This document shows positions 54,566 to 62,873 of a DNA stretch of 64,000 nucleotides, piece after piece. Below the pieces are notes generated by a model. The model did no database searches. It was not told where the DNA came from and worked only from the letters and a program-made list of their open reading frames with translations. The stretch lies in the NCBI GenBank assembly GCA_002340325.1, contig DDLV01000036.1, positions 1-64,000 on the forward strand. Direction: 5' to 3'. Made by a program: the position numbers and the translations under genes. Each line of letters begins with the position of its first letter. The stretch's first letter is position 1. The DNA is from Glaciecola sp. UBA2563 (GTDB taxonomy: Bacteria; Pseudomonadota; Gammaproteobacteria; Enterobacterales; Alteromonadaceae).

Positions 54566-56386
54566 ATGACAGTTGAAATCGCCATTGTCTTCATCGTAAT
54601 TGCCTGCGCGCTGTATCTGTTTGCGTCAGAAAAACTGCCACTGGATGTTACTGCTCTACTAATTCTCGTCACGCTGCTAGTGATCCCTTTAATTGGTCAT
54701 TCGGACTGGCTGCTCGCTCAAGGCATTGATCTCAGAGCAGCATTTCCTACAGTAAGCGAAGGCTTGAGCGGCTTATCAAGTACTGCAACGGTCACTGTTT
54801 TGGCCATGTTTATTCTGTCAGCCGGTATTCAACGCTCAGGCCTGATTCATCTCCTTGGTAAAAAGCTCTTTCCACTGGTTGGCAATTCTGAATTACGTAT
54901 GATGCTGATTGTGGCCCTATTAGTAGGCTTAATTTCGGGCTTTATCAACAACACAGCCGCCGTGGCTGTCGCTATTCCCCTCGTGCTGGATATGTGCAGA
55001 CGGTTGAAAATGCAGGCATCTCGTCTTCTGATACCGGTAAGTTTCTTTGGCATGCTCGGTGGCACACTGACCTTAATTGGGACCTCAACCAATATTCTTG
55101 CCTCAGCAATTTTAAAAGATCGCCCTGAATTTGGTCGCGAGATTGAGTTGTTTGAATTCACCCATCTTGGATTGATTGTTTTGGGGGTCGGCCTTGTTTA
55201 TTTCATGACCATTGGTCGCCTGTTACTTCCCAAGAAAGATAGGATCCGTTTACAAGATGAAGATGCCGGTCAATTTATTGTTGAACTCTGTGTCCCAGGT
55301 GACAGCGAACTCCTTGGTAAAACACTTGAAGAATCAGAATTTGCTGAAAATGCAAATGTTGAGATCCTCAGGCTACTGCGCGAAGATAAAAACCATATTA
55401 AGCGCGCCTCGACTATGGCTATTCAGGCCGATGATATAATTCAGGTCCGCGCTCGACTTCGCCAGGTACAGGATCTGATCAAAGGGGATGAGGTGGATCT
55501 GCTCTTTGATACTGACCATACGCGCAAGGCGCGCAGTGATGGTCAACTGGTGCGTGCGCTACTTCGCGATCGCCAACGCTTCAGTGGTCGTAAAGCGGGT
55601 GATGTTGGTTTCTGGAAAAAAGACACGGCGCGTTTGATTGGCCTCGAAATCGATGAAATACAGGGCCGACACCTGAGTGATGAAAAACTTCACGTGGGCG
55701 AAGTGGTACTGCTCCAGCTTTCAAATACGTCGCTAGCAAAATTGCGCCGTCAGACCGATTTGATCCTATTAGAGGAACACGAAGACAGCTTTGAGAGCAA
55801 GCGCATGCTCTGGGCAGGTGGCATTGTAACCGCCGTCGTGCTGAGTGCGGCGCTCACACCATTACCTATTGTTGTGACCGCCCTTATTGGTATCATCGCC
55901 ATGGTTCTCAGCGGTTGTATCGATAGAAATGATATATACTCCGGCGTGTCCTGGGATGTGATCTTTTTGCTTGCTGGTGTGATCCCTCTGGGTATCGCAA
56001 TGACCAAGTCTGGAGGCGCCGAATGGTTAGGCAGTTTACTTGCTGTATTTGCATCCGGCTGGCACCCCATACTGGTCTTAATGGCGATTTATGCAATAAC
56101 AACCCTGCTTACCGAGATGGTGAGTAATAATGCCTCGGTGGTGATTTTAGTCCCGGTTGCGATTGCGCTTGGCGATAGTCTTGGCATCGACATCTTGCCT
56201 ATGGTCTTGGCGGTAATGTTTGCAGCGTCCACGAGTTTTTTGTCACCGATTGGGTACCAGACCAATACCATGATTTATGGCACAGGTCTTTACAGATTTA
56301 CCGACTTCGCAAAAGTGGGTGCACCACTTAATGTGATACTGATGATCGTTACTAGCCTCTGCCTTTACGCCTTCTGGATTGCATAA
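54566..56386 (+). CDS. SLC13/DASS-type ion transporter with TrkA-C domains
   Basis: 606-aa sodium- or proton-coupled anion transporter of the SLC13 permease family. Multiple hydrophobic segments flank a central cytosolic region (residues about 225-390) that contains two RCK_C/TrkA-C-like domains (VELCVPGDSELLGKTLEESE, KAGDVGFWKKDTARL). The substrate motif regions GFINNTAAVAVAIPL and MVSNNASVVILVPVA resemble the SNT signatures of DASS proteins. Sulfate or dicarboxylate is plausible. It lies 26 bp after the lipase gene, so readthrough is possible. Confidence 0.85.
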   Translation: MTVEIAIVFIVIACALYLFASEKLPLDVTALLILVTLLVIPLIGHSDWLLAQGIDLRAAFPTVSEGLSGLSSTATVTVLAMFILSAGIQRSGLIHLLGKKLFPLVGNSELRMMLIVALLVGLISGFINNTAAVAVAIPLVLDMCRRLKMQASRLLIPVSFFGMLGGTLTLIGTSTNILASAILKDRPEFGREIELFEFTHLGLIVLGVGLVYFMTIGRLLLPKKDRIRLQDEDAGQFIVELCVPGDSELLGKTLEESEFAENANVEILRLLREDKNHIKRASTMAIQADDIIQVRARLRQVQDLIKGDEVDLLFDTDHTRKARSDGQLVRALLRDRQRFSGRKAGDVGFWKKDTARLIGLEIDEIQGRHLSDEKLHVGEVVLLQLSNTSLAKLRRQTDLILLEEHEDSFESKRMLWAGGIVTAVVLSAALTPLPIVVTALIGIIAMVLSGCIDRNDIYSGVSWDVIFLLAGVIPLGIAMTKSGGAEWLGSLLAVFASGWHPILVLMAIYAITTLLTEMVSNNASVVILVPVAIALGDSLGIDILPMVLAVMFAASTSFLSPIGYQTNTMIYGTGLYRFTDFAKVGAPLNVILMIVTSLCLYAFWIA

Positions 56387-56417
56387 ACATCGACACTGGA
56401 GTTGGAGCGATAATTGC

Positions 56418-57434
56418 TTAATAGTACTGCAAACTATCCGCTTTACCCCTAAATACAAAGTAACAAAATACTGTGTAGCAGGCGATAATTGGAATGACCA
56501 AACAAGCGCCTATAAAAATTATATTGAGGGATTCTGGCGCGCTTGCCGCATCAAAAATGGTCATTTGATTAGGCACGACAAACGGGTAGAAGCTAACGGC
56601 AAGGCCGATAAAACAGGTAATAAAAATCACGCAGCAAATCAAAAATGGCAGCCAATGTCCCTTTTCCTCATCAATGTTAACGCATTTTTCAAAATGCTTG
56701 ATAACCGTATAGCCAAGCAAAAACATGCCAAAACAAAGTAAAGGTATGATGGCATAAAAATATGCAAAAGGAGGCTGCGTCCAAATTTGATAAACGTTCA
56801 CATTCACCAGTGGGTTGATAAGCGAAACACCTAAAATACCGCTGAACGCAATGACGCCCATCTTCTTGCATTGCGCTAGCGCATGACGTTGAAGCTCACC
56901 GCTTGTTTTTAAAAACAACCAAGCACTTCCTATCAGAGCATAAGCTGCAGTCACGCAAATACCACTGAATATTGAAAACATCGTCGAAACCCATGTGTAA
57001 TCGAGCCCCATCACATAAAGTCCTAACATAAACCCTTGACTAAAAGCAGCAATAAAAGAACCAGCCTTAAACGTGCGGTCCCATATAATCTTGCGTTTGG
57101 GTTTCACTTTCGCTCTAAAATCAAAAGCAACGCCACGCAAGATTAAACCGACCAGCATGGCTGCTGCAGGCAAGTAGAGTGATTTTAAAATCTCGCTATG
57201 TGCAGCCGGGAAGGCAACTAACAGCAAACCGACGGCAAGTACCAACCATGTTTCATTGGCGTCCCAAAAAGGCCCGATTGAGGCAATGGCGTTATCTCGC
57301 CACGCTTCATTCTTCATATTAAGTGTAACGCCGACGCCCAAATCATATCCATCGAGCATCGCATACAATAAAATTGCGAATGCAGTAAGACCAGCGAAGA
57401 TTAATGCAAGCGTTTCTAGCGATAACCAGTTCAT
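56418..57434 (-). CDS. cydB: Cytochrome bd-type oxidase subunit II (CydB/CioB)
   Basis: 338-aa membrane subunit with about eight hydrophobic segments. The family opening LLYAMLDGYDLGVGVTLNM is present, with PFWDANETWLVLAVGLLLVA and LILRGVAFDFRAK. It pairs with subunit I to form a quinol oxidase. Its start overlaps the subunit I stop by four bases (ATGA). The gene order subunit I-subunit II is standard. The length and sequence fit the cyanide-insensitive (Cio) subtype of bd oxidases. Confidence 0.88.
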   Translation of the reverse strand: MNWLSLETLALIFAGLTAFAILLYAMLDGYDLGVGVTLNMKNEAWRDNAIASIGPFWDANETWLVLAVGLLLVAFPAAHSEILKSLYLPAAAMLVGLILRGVAFDFRAKVKPKRKIIWDRTFKAGSFIAAFSQGFMLGLYVMGLDYTWVSTMFSIFSGICVTAAYALIGSAWLFLKTSGELQRHALAQCKKMGVIAFSGILGVSLINPLVNVNVYQIWTQPPFAYFYAIIPLLCFGMFLLGYTVIKHFEKCVNIDEEKGHWLPFLICCVIFITCFIGLAVSFYPFVVPNQMTIFDAASAPESLNIIFIGACLVIPIIACYTVFCYFVFRGKADSLQYY

Positions 57435-58828
57435 GCTCCTACCTCCGAGTTGTTTGTATAATTTGTGTTTCTATAGCTGTGCAAATTCGCCTTTCTTTCT
57501 GGTAATCCTGGCAGACTTAAATCATATTCTTCGACGTCTACAGATTTACTGGCAAGTCCATAGAGAGTCTTAACGTACGCAATCAGCAGCAAAACATAAA
57601 TGGACAAGTAAACAGCTAAGGTTAAGGCGACATTTGAGCTAGCAATATCGGTCACTGCATCAGCGGTTTTTAGAACGCCATGAATAAGGTAAGGTTGTCT
57701 GCCAATTTCGGTTACGTACCAACCAGCTAGCGTTGCCACCCAGCCTGAAAACGTCATGCCAATCAGCACTTGTAATTGCAATTTACTTAATCTTTTGTGC
57801 CGTTTTAACGAATAAGTACACCACCAAGAAACAGCAATCATCAATAATCCAATGCCTACCATGATGCGAAAGCCAAAAAATAACGGCTTTACCGGGGGAT
57901 GCGCGCCTTCGAACTCGTTTAATCCTTGCAGTTCACCATCCAATTCATGTGTCAGTATAAGGCTAGCCAACTTAGGGATTTCAATTGCGTAATCATTTCG
58001 TTTGGTCTCTTCGTTTGGCAGCGCGAATAGCACTAGCGGCGCACCGCGCTCAGTTTCCCAAACGCCCTCTATGGCTGCAATCTTGGCCGGTTGATGCTCA
58101 AGTGTATTCAAACCATGTAAGTCGCCAACAAATGCTTGAAGCGGTGCAACTAATGCCGCGCCAAAGATAGCAGTTCTAAGCGCAACGTTAGGCGCTTTTT
58201 TAGCGTCACCTTTTAGAATTCTGTAGGCTGATATCCCGGCCACTAAAAAGCACACAGTCAGCGCCGAGCTTAGCAGGGTATGACTGAATCGGTAGGGGAA
58301 TGACGGGTTAAAAATAATTGCCAACCAATCCGTTGCGTGCGCGACTCCCTCGCGCATTTCAAAGCCCACTGGCGTGTGCATCCAAGAGTTCAGAACCAGT
58401 ATCCAAAAAGCGGACATGGTAGTGCCAAAAGCAACTAAAAAGGTTGCGAGTGTGTGCGCCCAATTGGGAACGCGATTTATGCCAAACAGCATTACGCCAA
58501 GTAGCGTGGCTTCCAAGAAAAATGCGGTAAGTATTTCATAGGCGAGTAGGGGACCAGCGATATTACCAACGGTCTCCATAAAACCGGGCCAGTTGGTGCC
58601 AAATTGGAATGACATAGTGATACCACTAACCACACCAAGCGCAAAAGTTAATGCAAATACCTTTACCCAGAACCGATAGGCACGCATCCATACGGGATGT
58701 TTGGAAAAGTTAAATCGCAATTTAAAATAGAACAACAACCAACCAAGGGCGATGGTGATAGTCGGAAACAATATATGAAAGCTAATGTTTGCTGCAAACT
58801 GGATCCGCGACAATAAAAGTACATCCAC
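57431..58828 (-). CDS. cydA: Cytochrome bd-type oxidase subunit I (CydA/CioA)
   Basis: 465-aa haem-binding subunit that oxidises quinol and reduces oxygen. The haem ligand His18 lies in ANISFHILFPTITI, and the quinol-oxidation loop has a short Q-loop of CioA type. The motif GRQPYLIHGVLKTADAV replaces the usual GRQPW. At 465 aa it is shorter than E. coli CydA (522 aa), consistent with the CIO subfamily. A GbsR-type regulator gene lies upstream on the same strand. Confidence 0.88.
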   Translation of the reverse strand: MDVLLLSRIQFAANISFHILFPTITIALGWLLFYFKLRFNFSKHPVWMRAYRFWVKVFALTFALGVVSGITMSFQFGTNWPGFMETVGNIAGPLLAYEILTAFFLEATLLGVMLFGINRVPNWAHTLATFLVAFGTTMSAFWILVLNSWMHTPVGFEMREGVAHATDWLAIIFNPSFPYRFSHTLLSSALTVCFLVAGISAYRILKGDAKKAPNVALRTAIFGAALVAPLQAFVGDLHGLNTLEHQPAKIAAIEGVWETERGAPLVLFALPNEETKRNDYAIEIPKLASLILTHELDGELQGLNEFEGAHPPVKPLFFGFRIMVGIGLLMIAVSWWCTYSLKRHKRLSKLQLQVLIGMTFSGWVATLAGWYVTEIGRQPYLIHGVLKTADAVTDIASSNVALTLAVYLSIYVLLLIAYVKTLYGLASKSVDVEEYDLSLPGLPERKANLHSYRNTNYTNNSEVGA

Positions 58829-58904
58829 GTTGATTACCTCTCGAACAAAAATTTTAGGGGTTGTGCACCTTTATTTGTGGAAAGGAGAACAATCTCTAGA
58901 GTCT

Positions 58905-59465
58905 TTACTCTGCTTTTTTGGTAATTTTGTCTTTGATGTCGAGTACCTTACCGACCCCTGAACCAAGCTTCATAAGGGTGTTTAATTTTTGCGGTGACAG
59001 TGTTTGCAGGCTTTGTGTCCATTCAAAAATGTTCTCAAGCAGATCATGGATTTCACTGATTTGTTGCTGCGCGTATTCTTCCTTTTTATTCGCAGGTTCA
59101 TCAAGCATAATATCTCTCAACAACGATAGAGTAGGGTCAAGCTCGCGCTTTCTGCGCTCTTCAAACACTTTGTTCGCCATGTCCCAAAGAGAGCCTTTAT
59201 TCGTGTAATAGTCTTTGCGATCGCCTTGCTTGTGGATGGTTTGCACCAGTTGCCAACTGCTCAGTTCTTTTAAACCCATACTGACATTACCTCTGGAAAT
59301 ACCTAGCGCTTCTGATATCTCATTAGCGCTGAGCGGCTCATCCGTTAGCACCATTAGTGCGAACATTTGGCCAACGGTTCTATTAAATCCCCAGCGACTT
59401 CCCATCTCGCCAAAATGGAAAACAAACGATTCAATCATTGGTGTCATAGTCATTATTAGCTGCAT
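58905..59465 (-). CDS. GbsR/MarR-type transcriptional regulator
   Basis: 186-aa winged-helix regulator. The opening MIESFVFHFGEMGSRWGFNR is characteristic of the GbsR family, with helix-turn-helix NEISEALGISRGNVSMGLKEL. It is cotranscribed with or upstream of the bd oxidase genes, 76 bp away, so it may control them. The 34-bp palindrome just before its start is a likely autoregulatory site. The start could be 59465 or in-frame ATGs at 59453 or 59447, which better match the family N-terminus. Confidence 0.85.
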   Translation of the reverse strand: MQLIMTMTPMIESFVFHFGEMGSRWGFNRTVGQMFALMVLTDEPLSANEISEALGISRGNVSMGLKELSSWQLVQTIHKQGDRKDYYTNKGSLWDMANKVFEERRKRELDPTLSLLRDIMLDEPANKKEEYAQQQISEIHDLLENIFEWTQSLQTLSPQKLNTLMKLGSGVGKVLDIKDKITKKAE

Positions 59466-59469
59466 TTAT

Positions 59470-59503
59470 TTCTGAAGTTTCAATAAATACTGAAATTACA
59501 GAA
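59470..59503. promoter_or_regulatory. 34-bp palindrome, probable GbsR operator
   Basis: Left half TTCTGAAGTTTCA and right half TGAAATTACAGAA are reverse complements at 11 of 13 positions around the spacer ATAAATAC. It lies 5 bp upstream of the regulator's nominal start and could bind its dimer. Confidence 0.6.
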
Positions 59504-59598
59504 TATATTGATTTGTGTCAAGTGAATATTGAAAAGTTACTTTAATTTACGACGTACTTGTCTACTAAAATCGGTAGAAGTAAGGTGGATGTTCGAGC

Positions 59599-59782
59599 GC
59601 GGGATGATAGTTTTTAGTAAAGCTGAAGTAAACGTTTGTGATGGATTGTAGGCCATAATAAAGTGTCAAAAAACAAGGATGTTTTTTGCCAAGCGCCACA
59701 TGGATGTGCCCGAGCGTCTTTATTATGGCCTACAATCTATTGCAGAAAGCGATTTCAACCTTACCAAAAACTATCATCCCGC
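59599..59782. repeat. 184-bp inverted repeat with gene-derived arms
   Basis: Arms align without gaps around 59690.5. Bases 59644-59663 match 59718-59737 perfectly (20 bp) and 59599-59615 match 59766-59782 perfectly (17 bp). The 28 bases between are about half identical. Within the central 54 bases is an 8-bp hairpin, CAAAAAAC/GTTTTTTG (59667-59688). Both arms, read inward to outward, encode LYYGLQSI and TKNYHPAL, so they share a coding ancestor. Confidence 0.7.
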
Positions 59783-59822
59783 TCTGACGGTTGTCCTTTA
59801 CAAGATGAAAATGTTGCCTTTT
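59700..59822 (+). pseudogene. Fragment resembling the aspartase/fumarase N-terminus
   Basis: Reading from ATG 59700 gives MDVPERLYYGLQSIAESDF, then NLTKNYHPALTVVLYKMKML. The spacing VP...YYGLQ...NF..T...HPAL...K resembles the start of L-aspartase/fumarase proteins (VPADAYYG-x-Q/H-T-x-R...NF). The remnant has no upstream start context and runs into the end of the Xre gene. A degenerate inverted copy forms the other arm. The family match is from pattern memory and needs a search. Confidence 0.35.
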
Positions 59823-60614
59823 TCACGACTGAAAAAACGACTTCGTAGCATCGTCAGCTGGGAAGAATGTTTCGACTTTCAACTCAGAAGCTGTGACGTC
59901 TAACGCGGTGCCAAAGGACGAGATCATGCTAAACATTTTTAGCTCTGTATTGTGGATTTTGAGATTGAGGCTCATCACAGGTGCGACAGTTGCTGAGATA
60001 TCTGCGGCGGTGAAATCACCAGTATTTGCTAGCGCTTGTGCCTCTTCAAGTAGCTCGGCCAAAAAGGTATTTTGTGGGTCATCGCTGACTTCTCTTTGCA
60101 ATCGTAAAAGTAAAGGATTTGCGATTTCTGACCAGTTAGTAATGAAAGGCCGAAGTCCTTTGGGGTTAAATGTCAGGCGGTAGATGTTTAATCTATCTTG
60201 GTCAAAAAGGCTGATATCAGGCTGGCCGACAATGTCAATTAATTTATTGCTAGCTTCATTTGCCATGTATAAGTTCCATCTATTGTCTACCACTACTGCG
60301 GGAAAAGGCATGTGGTGGTCGAGCGTCATTTGCAGTGCGTTTTGCACCGTGATCATTGTTGCGTCATCAAGCGCTCGCTCTTTATATATGGCGTTAAAGC
60401 CAGCGCTATTTAGCATAATGTTTCGATCGCGCAAAGGCATCTGTAACGCCTCAGCCAAGTCGATGATAGTATCTTTACCAGGTCTAGAACGTCCAGATTC
60501 TAGGAAACTAAGGTGTCGTTGTGAGATCCCAGCTTCCAATGATAAGTCTAATTGCGAAAATTTACGGACCTTACGCCAACGTTTTAACGTTGATGAAAAA
60601 GGCGAGATACTCAT
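59823..60614 (-). CDS. Xre-family regulator with MmyB-like ligand-binding domain
   Basis: 263-aa regulator. The helix-turn-helix lies in residues 8-65 (RWRKVRKFSQLDLSLEAGIS, RHLSFLESGRSRPGKDTII). The C-terminal domain (about residues 100-245) has the MmyB-like pattern, with AVVVDNRWNLYMANEA and LNIYRLTFNPKGLRPFITNW, which binds a small hydrophobic ligand in related proteins. It diverges from the DUF2834-like gene, and the shared promoter region holds a perfect ATTACCT-N3-AGGTAAT palindrome, which suits this family's operators. Confidence 0.88.
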   Translation of the reverse strand: MSISPFSSTLKRWRKVRKFSQLDLSLEAGISQRHLSFLESGRSRPGKDTIIDLAEALQMPLRDRNIMLNSAGFNAIYKERALDDATMITVQNALQMTLDHHMPFPAVVVDNRWNLYMANEASNKLIDIVGQPDISLFDQDRLNIYRLTFNPKGLRPFITNWSEIANPLLLRLQREVSDDPQNTFLAELLEEAQALANTGDFTAADISATVAPVMSLNLKIHNTELKMFSMISSFGTALDVTASELKVETFFPADDATKSFFQS

Positions 60615-60684
60615 CTTTATCCTCTCGTTTATGACATGCCAGTCTATATCTAGACGTTATCATCATCCTGAATCGTTATAAATA

Positions 60685-60705
60685 CAATTACCTAACAGGT
60701 AATTG
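60685..60705. promoter_or_regulatory. Perfect inverted repeat, likely Xre/MmyB operator
   Basis: CAATTACCT and AGGTAATTG flank a three-base spacer (9+3+9). It lies 70 bp upstream of the Xre start and 52 bp upstream of the divergent membrane protein start, so one site could control both genes. Confidence 0.7.
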
Positions 60706-60757
60706 CTGTAGCTATCAGTACATTTACAATGTTACAAAAACATTGAGGAGATAAATT

Positions 60758-61069
60758 ATGAATCTACGTTTTGTTCTTTTGATAGTTATATTTGCTTTAT
60801 TTGGCGGCTACACTTTTTGGTTATTATTTGAGGTAGGTTATATCGCTATTTGGCAGGCGGGATTTGCTTCTCCTGCGAGCTTGCAAATTCTATTGGACTT
60901 AGTTATTGCTTGTTTAATCATTTGCAGTTGGATGATAGGCGATGCTAAAGCTCGAGGCTTAACCATATGGCCTTGGATTTTAGCGGTTGTCACTACGGGA
61001 ACTATAGCTATCCTTGTTTATTTGATTGTGCGTGAATTCAATAAGAAATCGCGGCTACAGACAGCTTAG
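60758..61069 (+). CDS. DUF2834-like small membrane protein
   Basis: 103-aa inner-membrane protein with three hydrophobic helices: near residues 4-26, 44-63 and 70-92. The segment LQILLDLVIACLIICSWMIG, followed by AKARGLTIWPWILAV and YLIVRE, resembles the DUF2834 family. Function is unknown. The ribosome site TGAGGAGATAAATT precedes ATG 60758. It is probably regulated by the divergent Xre gene through the palindrome between them. It converges with the SPOR gene with a 6-bp gap. Confidence 0.75.
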   Translation: MNLRFVLLIVIFALFGGYTFWLLFEVGYIAIWQAGFASPASLQILLDLVIACLIICSWMIGDAKARGLTIWPWILAVVTTGTIAILVYLIVREFNKKSRLQTA

Positions 61070-61075
61070 TTAATA

Positions 61076-61741
61076 CTACCCTTGTTTTGCATCTGAAAAA
61101 GCTACGCAAGATGGCGCTGAGATGTCGCTATTGCATCTGGATATAATCCACGGATTCGTTTTTTCAGATGTCATATAAGCTGGGAATTGCGCCATTTCAT
61201 CTCTATGTGATAATGGACCGATCACGACGCGATGAAGCGTTTGATCTTTGGTTACTGTCGTACTGATTCTGGCTGAGTAACCATCAAATTGTCTTTTTCT
61301 TACCTTGGCATTCTGTACGTCTTTAAAGCTTCCAACGACTGCAAAGATATCCTGCTTCACTTCAGGTACAGTCGATACTTCTGCATTAACGCCAACATCG
61401 CGTTGGTCTTTGCCGGCAGCGTCGAAATTTAAATCGCTTGGCCTGTCCTTAAACTGCACTGGCAATGACGGCGATTCATAGGTTAATTCATCCATCGGGG
61501 CGAAAGCTAAAAAAGCGTTATCCGCAAGTGATTGTGTTTTGCTTTGGCAAATCGCATCTCCATCAAGCATGTGATGGGCTGCACAATCCATGTTTGTTAC
61601 CATTGAAAGCGCGTTATCACTCACAGATTTTCCAGTTAGCGCATAGCTCAATCCTGTAAGCGCTACCATTTCAGTTATTGCGCAGGCGCTTGATAGCAGA
61701 GTTGCAGCCGAAATAACGGTGAGTTTCATAACATTTTTCAA
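61076..61741 (-). CDS. SPOR-domain envelope protein
   Basis: 221-aa exported protein. A signal sequence (MKNVMKLTVISAATLLSSAC) has a Cys at residue 20 in SSAC that could serve as a lipobox, though Ser at -3 is unusual. The middle is polar and low-complexity. The C-terminal 80 residues form a SPOR-like domain (DIFAVVGSFKDVQNAKVRKR, HRVVIGPLSHRDEMAQF), which binds denuded septal peptidoglycan in related proteins. It is convergent with the DUF2834-like gene. Confidence 0.75.
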   Translation of the reverse strand: MKNVMKLTVISAATLLSSACAITEMVALTGLSYALTGKSVSDNALSMVTNMDCAAHHMLDGDAICQSKTQSLADNAFLAFAPMDELTYESPSLPVQFKDRPSDLNFDAAGKDQRDVGVNAEVSTVPEVKQDIFAVVGSFKDVQNAKVRKRQFDGYSARISTTVTKDQTLHRVVIGPLSHRDEMAQFPAYMTSEKTNPWIISRCNSDISAPSCVAFSDAKQG

Positions 61742-62371
61742 AGTGGATTTCCCCTTTATTTGCCTGCTGACTTAACTTACTCATCGTCAACCAAGCGTTG
61801 TTTTCGATGAATCTCATACATTGCGATAACGCAACATGACAAGAGCAAGTTTCGCGCCTACATAATCAATGGTTATTTGAGCTTCAAAACGACGTAATTG
61901 GAATGGTTGCCAAATAGGTTAACGACCATTTTTTGAATTTAAGAAGGGGAATTTTGGTTAAAGCTTACAATCTTTTAATTTGCGTACCCTTTACCTATCG
62001 CATTTGACGGTAGCTGAAGACCTAATTCAGGTACTTCTAGTCTCAACTATGCAGGGAATGTATTGCTATTCGGTCCTGGAAACAGAACATATTCATCTGC
62101 ATACGGGTAACGTTCTATAGCAGCGCGCATCTCTGGGATAAGATTTTCCGCTTTTTTGCCCCTAATGCAGGTTGGCCACTTTTAACTCGCCACCCCAAGA
62201 TTTCAAATACTGTGTAGGCTTCAGCATCTTTAGGTTTTATTGCAACTAAACAAAAAAAAGGACATTAGCACCAAAGCTGGGGTTCTAATCAATCGGCTTT
62301 TCAATGTGATGTAATCCTTCTGGCTTTGCGATACGTTATCTATAGATAACACAACCTCCAAACAAATTTAA
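61742..62371. other. Gap with decayed gene remnant
   Basis: 630 bases without an intact gene. The first 300 hold the SPOR promoter side and a short palindrome TTGCGATAACGCAA near 61822-61835. Bases 62047-62265 carry the frameshifted remnant listed next. Nothing else stands out up to the small membrane gene at 62372. Confidence 0.6.
62047..62265 (-). pseudogene. Frameshifted gene remnant, family unknown
   Basis: Reading the minus strand gives VAIKPKDAEAYTVFEILGW, then RVKSGQPALGAK, and after a shift in an A-run AENLIPEMRAAIERYPYADE, then YVLFPGPNSNTFPA and a stop. An ATG with MSFF precedes this, and an 8-T run causes another shift. The codons look genuine, so this was or is a gene of about 75 codons. 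Both breaks are in homopolymers, so sequencing error is also possible. I do not recognise the family. Confidence 0.45.
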
Positions 62372-62533
62372 ATGCAGTTCTTGAATATTGCTATTGTTAT
62401 TTTTACGCTCTCGATATTTCTCGCCATAATTGGTTTAGCGGAACTGGCGAGCTACGCTGCCATTGCCTCGGGTGTGCTTGCGTCAATCTTTGTTGTAACA
62501 ACACTGTGGGGAAGATTTGTCCTAAAGCGCTAA
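62372..62533 (+). CDS. 53-residue two-helix membrane peptide
   Basis: ATG 62372 to TAA 62533 encodes two hydrophobic helices (residues 3-24 and 28-46: NIAIVIFTLSIFLAIIGLAE and IASGVLASIFVVTTLWG) and a basic C-terminus (FVLKR). It resembles small DUF1328/YtjA-like inner-membrane peptides in size and helix layout only. The ribosome site is weak. It lies alone in a gene-poor stretch. Confidence 0.5.
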   Translation: MQFLNIAIVIFTLSIFLAIIGLAELASYAAIASGVLASIFVVTTLWGRFVLKR

Positions 62534-62873
62534 TAAACAACGTATCACGACCGTGTGATGCGTAACAATTCGTCCAGAAATTTCATATTTAACCGCCATA
62601 ACACTAAACCTGCAAGAAGCACAAATAGCAAAAATTAATAAAGAATTCTTCAAATCTTACTTAATTTCGTCTTGTCAATGCCGATTCACTAGAAGCAATA
62701 AAAATTAATCAAATTTAATTTTCATTGTGTAAACGAATTTGAGCAGTCCAATCGTTGGGTATGAATTGCTCTTTATCAAATCGCCAACATCGCGGTTTCA
62801 CGAATGGGTAAGAGGAAAGCCTATCCGCGAAGCTACGATTTATTTTTAACCGATAATCGGAGCAAACATATAC
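62534..62873. other. Intergenic region upstream of the LivK-like gene
   Basis: 340 bases of A+T-rich sequence with no gene I can support. It should contain the promoter of the binding-protein gene at 62874. I see no terminator or operator with confidence. A short frame on the plus strand at 62804-63010 is a shadow of that gene. Confidence 0.6.

Larger units (their letters stand above)
59466..59822. other. Intergenic region: palindrome and inverted repeat
   Basis: The 357 bases between the GbsR start and the Xre gene's stop contain the 34-bp palindrome (59470-59503), a bare stretch to about 59598, and the 184-bp inverted repeat (59599-59782). The two structures are listed separately. I see no other gene here. 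Confidence 0.7.
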
